DNA of 62,634 nt from Folioceros fuciformis (taxonomy: Eukaryota > Anthocerotophyta > Anthocerotopsida > Anthocerotales), in NCBI GenBank assembly GCA_049999805.1, contig JBNGIO010006249.1:464796-527429 (forward strand), in the 5' to 3' direction. Under the pieces are notes generated by a model, which saw nothing but the letters and a program-made list of their open reading frames with translations, had not been told where the DNA came from and did no database searches. The translations under genes and the position numbers were made by a program. Position 1 is the first letter of the stretch. Every line of letters starts with the position of its first letter. This document shows, piece by piece, positions 60,587 through 62,634 of the stretch.

Positions 60587-61049
60587 CTTCTTCAACCAGC
60601 TTCTTTCATCCGGGCAGTGGAAGTGCTCCTGAGTGACTCTCCCTGCCCCAGCCCACGTCTTAGGGTGTTTCACCTAAGCCGTCTCCCTGCTCCAACGCAT
60701 GTCCTAGTGTAGAGTCCACCCGCGCTGTGGAGGGAGGAGATGTACAATTCAAACCTTTCAAACGGGTGAGGGCGCGAAACCAAACTCTGCACGGTTAAAT
60801 ATCAACTATTACACACAATAATAAATAGTTAAATATGAACTGTCGCACAGAATATTATATAATTATAAGGAAGAAACGGTATGGAATACCAATATAGTAT
60901 ACAATTAGGTTTTTTTTCCTTCAAGTATAGGTTGTATATAAATATTCTACGATCTAATATTTCCCTATATTTTCCTACGATCCAAGCATGTTCATCCCTC
61001 GGGACTAGAGGGACGAAGGTGCTTGGATCTTGTTCCTTTTCCTACCCCT
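60587..61049. other. AT-rich intergenic region
   Basis: Upstream of the NFKBIL1-like gene, passing into the retroelement; no gene seen. Confidence 0.4.
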
Positions 61050-61322
61050 AGATAGTGCCTTTGGCGTTGTAGGGGTGGTCCGTCGGGTCAGAGGGAGGTG
61101 GCCTCCCATTTTCGATCCGAAGATTGGCAAGCTCTTCAAGAAGAGGATCTACCAGCAACAAAATCTCGATTGGAGTCAAATAAGGTTGACAAGGTATGTC
61201 ATGACCCATTTAAAACGCGTCTCAAGCGGTGTCTCATGTTGAGCAGAGATGGTGAATATGCTCGGGCTGCTAGAGCATTGTGCCCAGAGCCGACAACATC
61301 TGCAACTGAGGACACCATTGCT

Positions 61323-61520
61323 GCACTTCCTGCCCTTCATCCAGAACCTCATGACACTATACCGCAAGATCTTCTTGACCACATGGTCGAGGAGCCTTTT
61401 TGCTTGGATAGGGTTGTTTTTGCACTTCCTGCCCTTCATCTAGAACCTCATGACACTATACCGCAAGATCTTCTTGACCACATAGTCGAGGAGCCTTTTT
61501 GCTTGGATAGGGTTATTTTT
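61323..61520 (+). repeat. 99-bp tandem duplication inside the RT pseudogene
   Basis: Two nearly identical copies (61323-61421, 61422-61520), in frame, each encoding ALPALH-EPHDTIPQDLLDH and what follows to FCLDRV-F. The copies differ by a few substitutions. Confidence 0.92.
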
Positions 61521-61819
61521 GGGCATGTACCCTCTTCTGCGCTACGACTTTCTTCATGGGGTTTGTTTGGATCCCGAGGATCATTTTATTTTTCTCCTGA
61601 GGATCCCTCCAGTGTTTTTCGGAGCTTTATACATTATCAGTTATTATGGCTAGGGACGAAGTTCCCAATCGAATCTCTCAAGTTTTGGCGGGTAGTAGGC
61701 TACTTGTATTAGAAAAGCCCACCTCAGGAGTGCGCCCTATTGTTGTGGGGGAGGTATTTTTGGGCCTTATGAGCCGAAGTATCGCAATTCAACTTCGGGA
61801 GTACTTCCAAGTGCATCTT

Positions 61820-62017
61820 TGTTGAAAGTATTTTATGACATTTAAATACTATACATTATCAACATTGTTATTTAGTTAGGTTACATAGTTTGTTTGGTTG
61901 TTTTAACGGTTATGGGAGTTGCATGCTTTATGAGCGTTTTTGTATCAATCACTATGAAATGAATGTGTGTGCTTTTGAAAATCATGTTTGTGTGCAAGCA
62001 TTGAAAGAATGTGAACA
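61820..62017. mobile_element. Solo LTR, 198 bp, with 5-bp target duplication
   Basis: The insert begins TGTTG and ends GAACA (TG...CA, with terminal inverted repeat TGTT/AACA). It is flanked by ATCTT at 61815-61819 and 62018-62022. Removing it and one ATCTT restores the RT reading across the site (His-Leu-Ala-Pro-His). These are the hallmarks of an LTR retrotransposon reduced to one LTR. The short size and TGTTGAA start would fit a Copia-type element, but the family is not certain. Confidence 0.88.
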
Positions 62018-62634
62018 ATCTTGCACCCCACCAATTTGGGATTGCTACCCATGTGGGTGTGAATCTGCCATTCTCGGCATCCAGGCAGCCCTTAAGTTAT
62101 CCTCACTGGGTAGCTTTGCAGGTTGATATTGAGAATGGTTTCAACATCGTTTCTAGGGTCGCCATCTTCTCGGAGCTTAAGAGTGCAGGAGGTCATTTGG
62201 CAATTCTTATCCTTTTTATTCACTCCTTCTATGGCTCGCCATCCAAGCTCTACTACCAACACGGCCCGACTATTGAGAGGGTCTCAATTTTTTATTCAAC
62301 AATAGGCACAAGGCAAGGGGATCCGCTGGGGGTGCTCTTTTTGCAATGGAGCATTTTCGTGCGTTGTCCTCTATTGCCTTAGCATTTTGGGAAAGCCTTT
62401 TCCCTTCGGTGGCTGATGACACTCATATTCTTGGGCAAGGAGTCACAGTCAAGGCAGCATTTGATTTCTTCTCATCAGAGCTCTCCAAGGTGGGGTTGCG
62501 GGTCAAGCTATCTAAATTCAAGTTGGTCCCCTTCAAGCATCACTCCCCCCCTTCAATATTTGGAGGGGATATCTCCCCCTTGTAGGGACTTCGAGTCTTG
62601 GGTGTGCCTACGGGACCTTGTCGCGCAGCAGCCG

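Larger units (their letters stand above)
61098..62634 (+). pseudogene. Non-LTR-type reverse transcriptase, broken, runs off the window
   Basis: Pieces in several frames read in order as one RT protein. 61098-61630 gives RLKRCLMLSRDGEYARAARALC. 61646-61819 gives EKPTSGVRPIVVGEVFLGLMSRSIAIQLREYF. 62018-62335 gives APHQFGIATHVGVN, VDIENGFNIVSRVAIFSEL and GTRQGDPLG. 62330-62582 gives VADDTHILGQG (the ADD catalytic motif) and LSKVGLRVKLSKFKLV. Lesions include a 33-codon in-frame duplication, a 198-bp insertion at 61820, a one-base frameshift near 62330, and a stop at 62583-62585 with the frame resuming as GLRVLGVPTGP. The left end is unclear. The element cannot be active. Confidence 0.8.

Overview
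This window is nuclear DNA of a land plant, most likely a seed-free one (bryophyte or lycophyte grade). Three things point there. Most multi-exon genes are plastid or plant-type genes with short introns, roughly 65-400 bp. There is a PLS-class pentatricopeptide (PPR) protein. There is also an animal/prokaryote-type inward-rectifier K+ channel, which I do not know from flowering plants. The lineage is an inference; no species is claimed. Exon joins below were read by hand. For the spliced genes given exact exons, intron phases close to an uninterrupted frame.

Left gene block (1-15.3 kb): METTL23-like methyltransferase (+), ZPR1 zinc-finger protein (-), an O-fucosyltransferase-family protein (+, about 10 exons), plastid-type acetyl-CoA synthetase (-, 18 exons) and a Kir-type K+ channel (-, 16 exons). 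From 15.3 to 18.5 kb lies AT-rich sequence with decayed, repeated element remnants.

Middle block (18.5-28.6 kb): a small DUF1348/NTF2-like protein (-) divergent from a 1242-residue PPR protein (+), then a spliced DnaJ protein whose last two exons are missed by a simple ORF reading, a 2-carboxyarabinitol-1-phosphatase-like plastid phosphatase, and a secreted proline-rich wall protein.

Repeat island (28.6-36.2 kb): a 100-N assembly gap, a 40-bp minisatellite, a decayed PIF/Harbinger transposon (Myb/SANT ORF plus DDE transposase, disrupted by an inverted self-copy), other repeats, and a degenerate partial copy of the neighbouring methionyl-tRNA synthetase gene.

Right block (36.4-60.6 kb): cytosolic-type MetRS without its usual C-terminal tRNA-binding domain, RRP3/DDX47-type RNA helicase, PRXL2-type peroxiredoxin-like protein, SEC61-gamma divergent from EMC4 (both act in ER membrane protein insertion), SCD1-type DENN-WD40 protein, and a plastid cluster: phytoene desaturase, protoporphyrinogen oxidase and TatC. 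Next is an NFKBIL1-like protein with an unusual N-terminal region. The window ends (61-62.6 kb) in a broken non-LTR-type reverse transcriptase that carries a 198-bp solo LTR with a perfect 5-bp target duplication.
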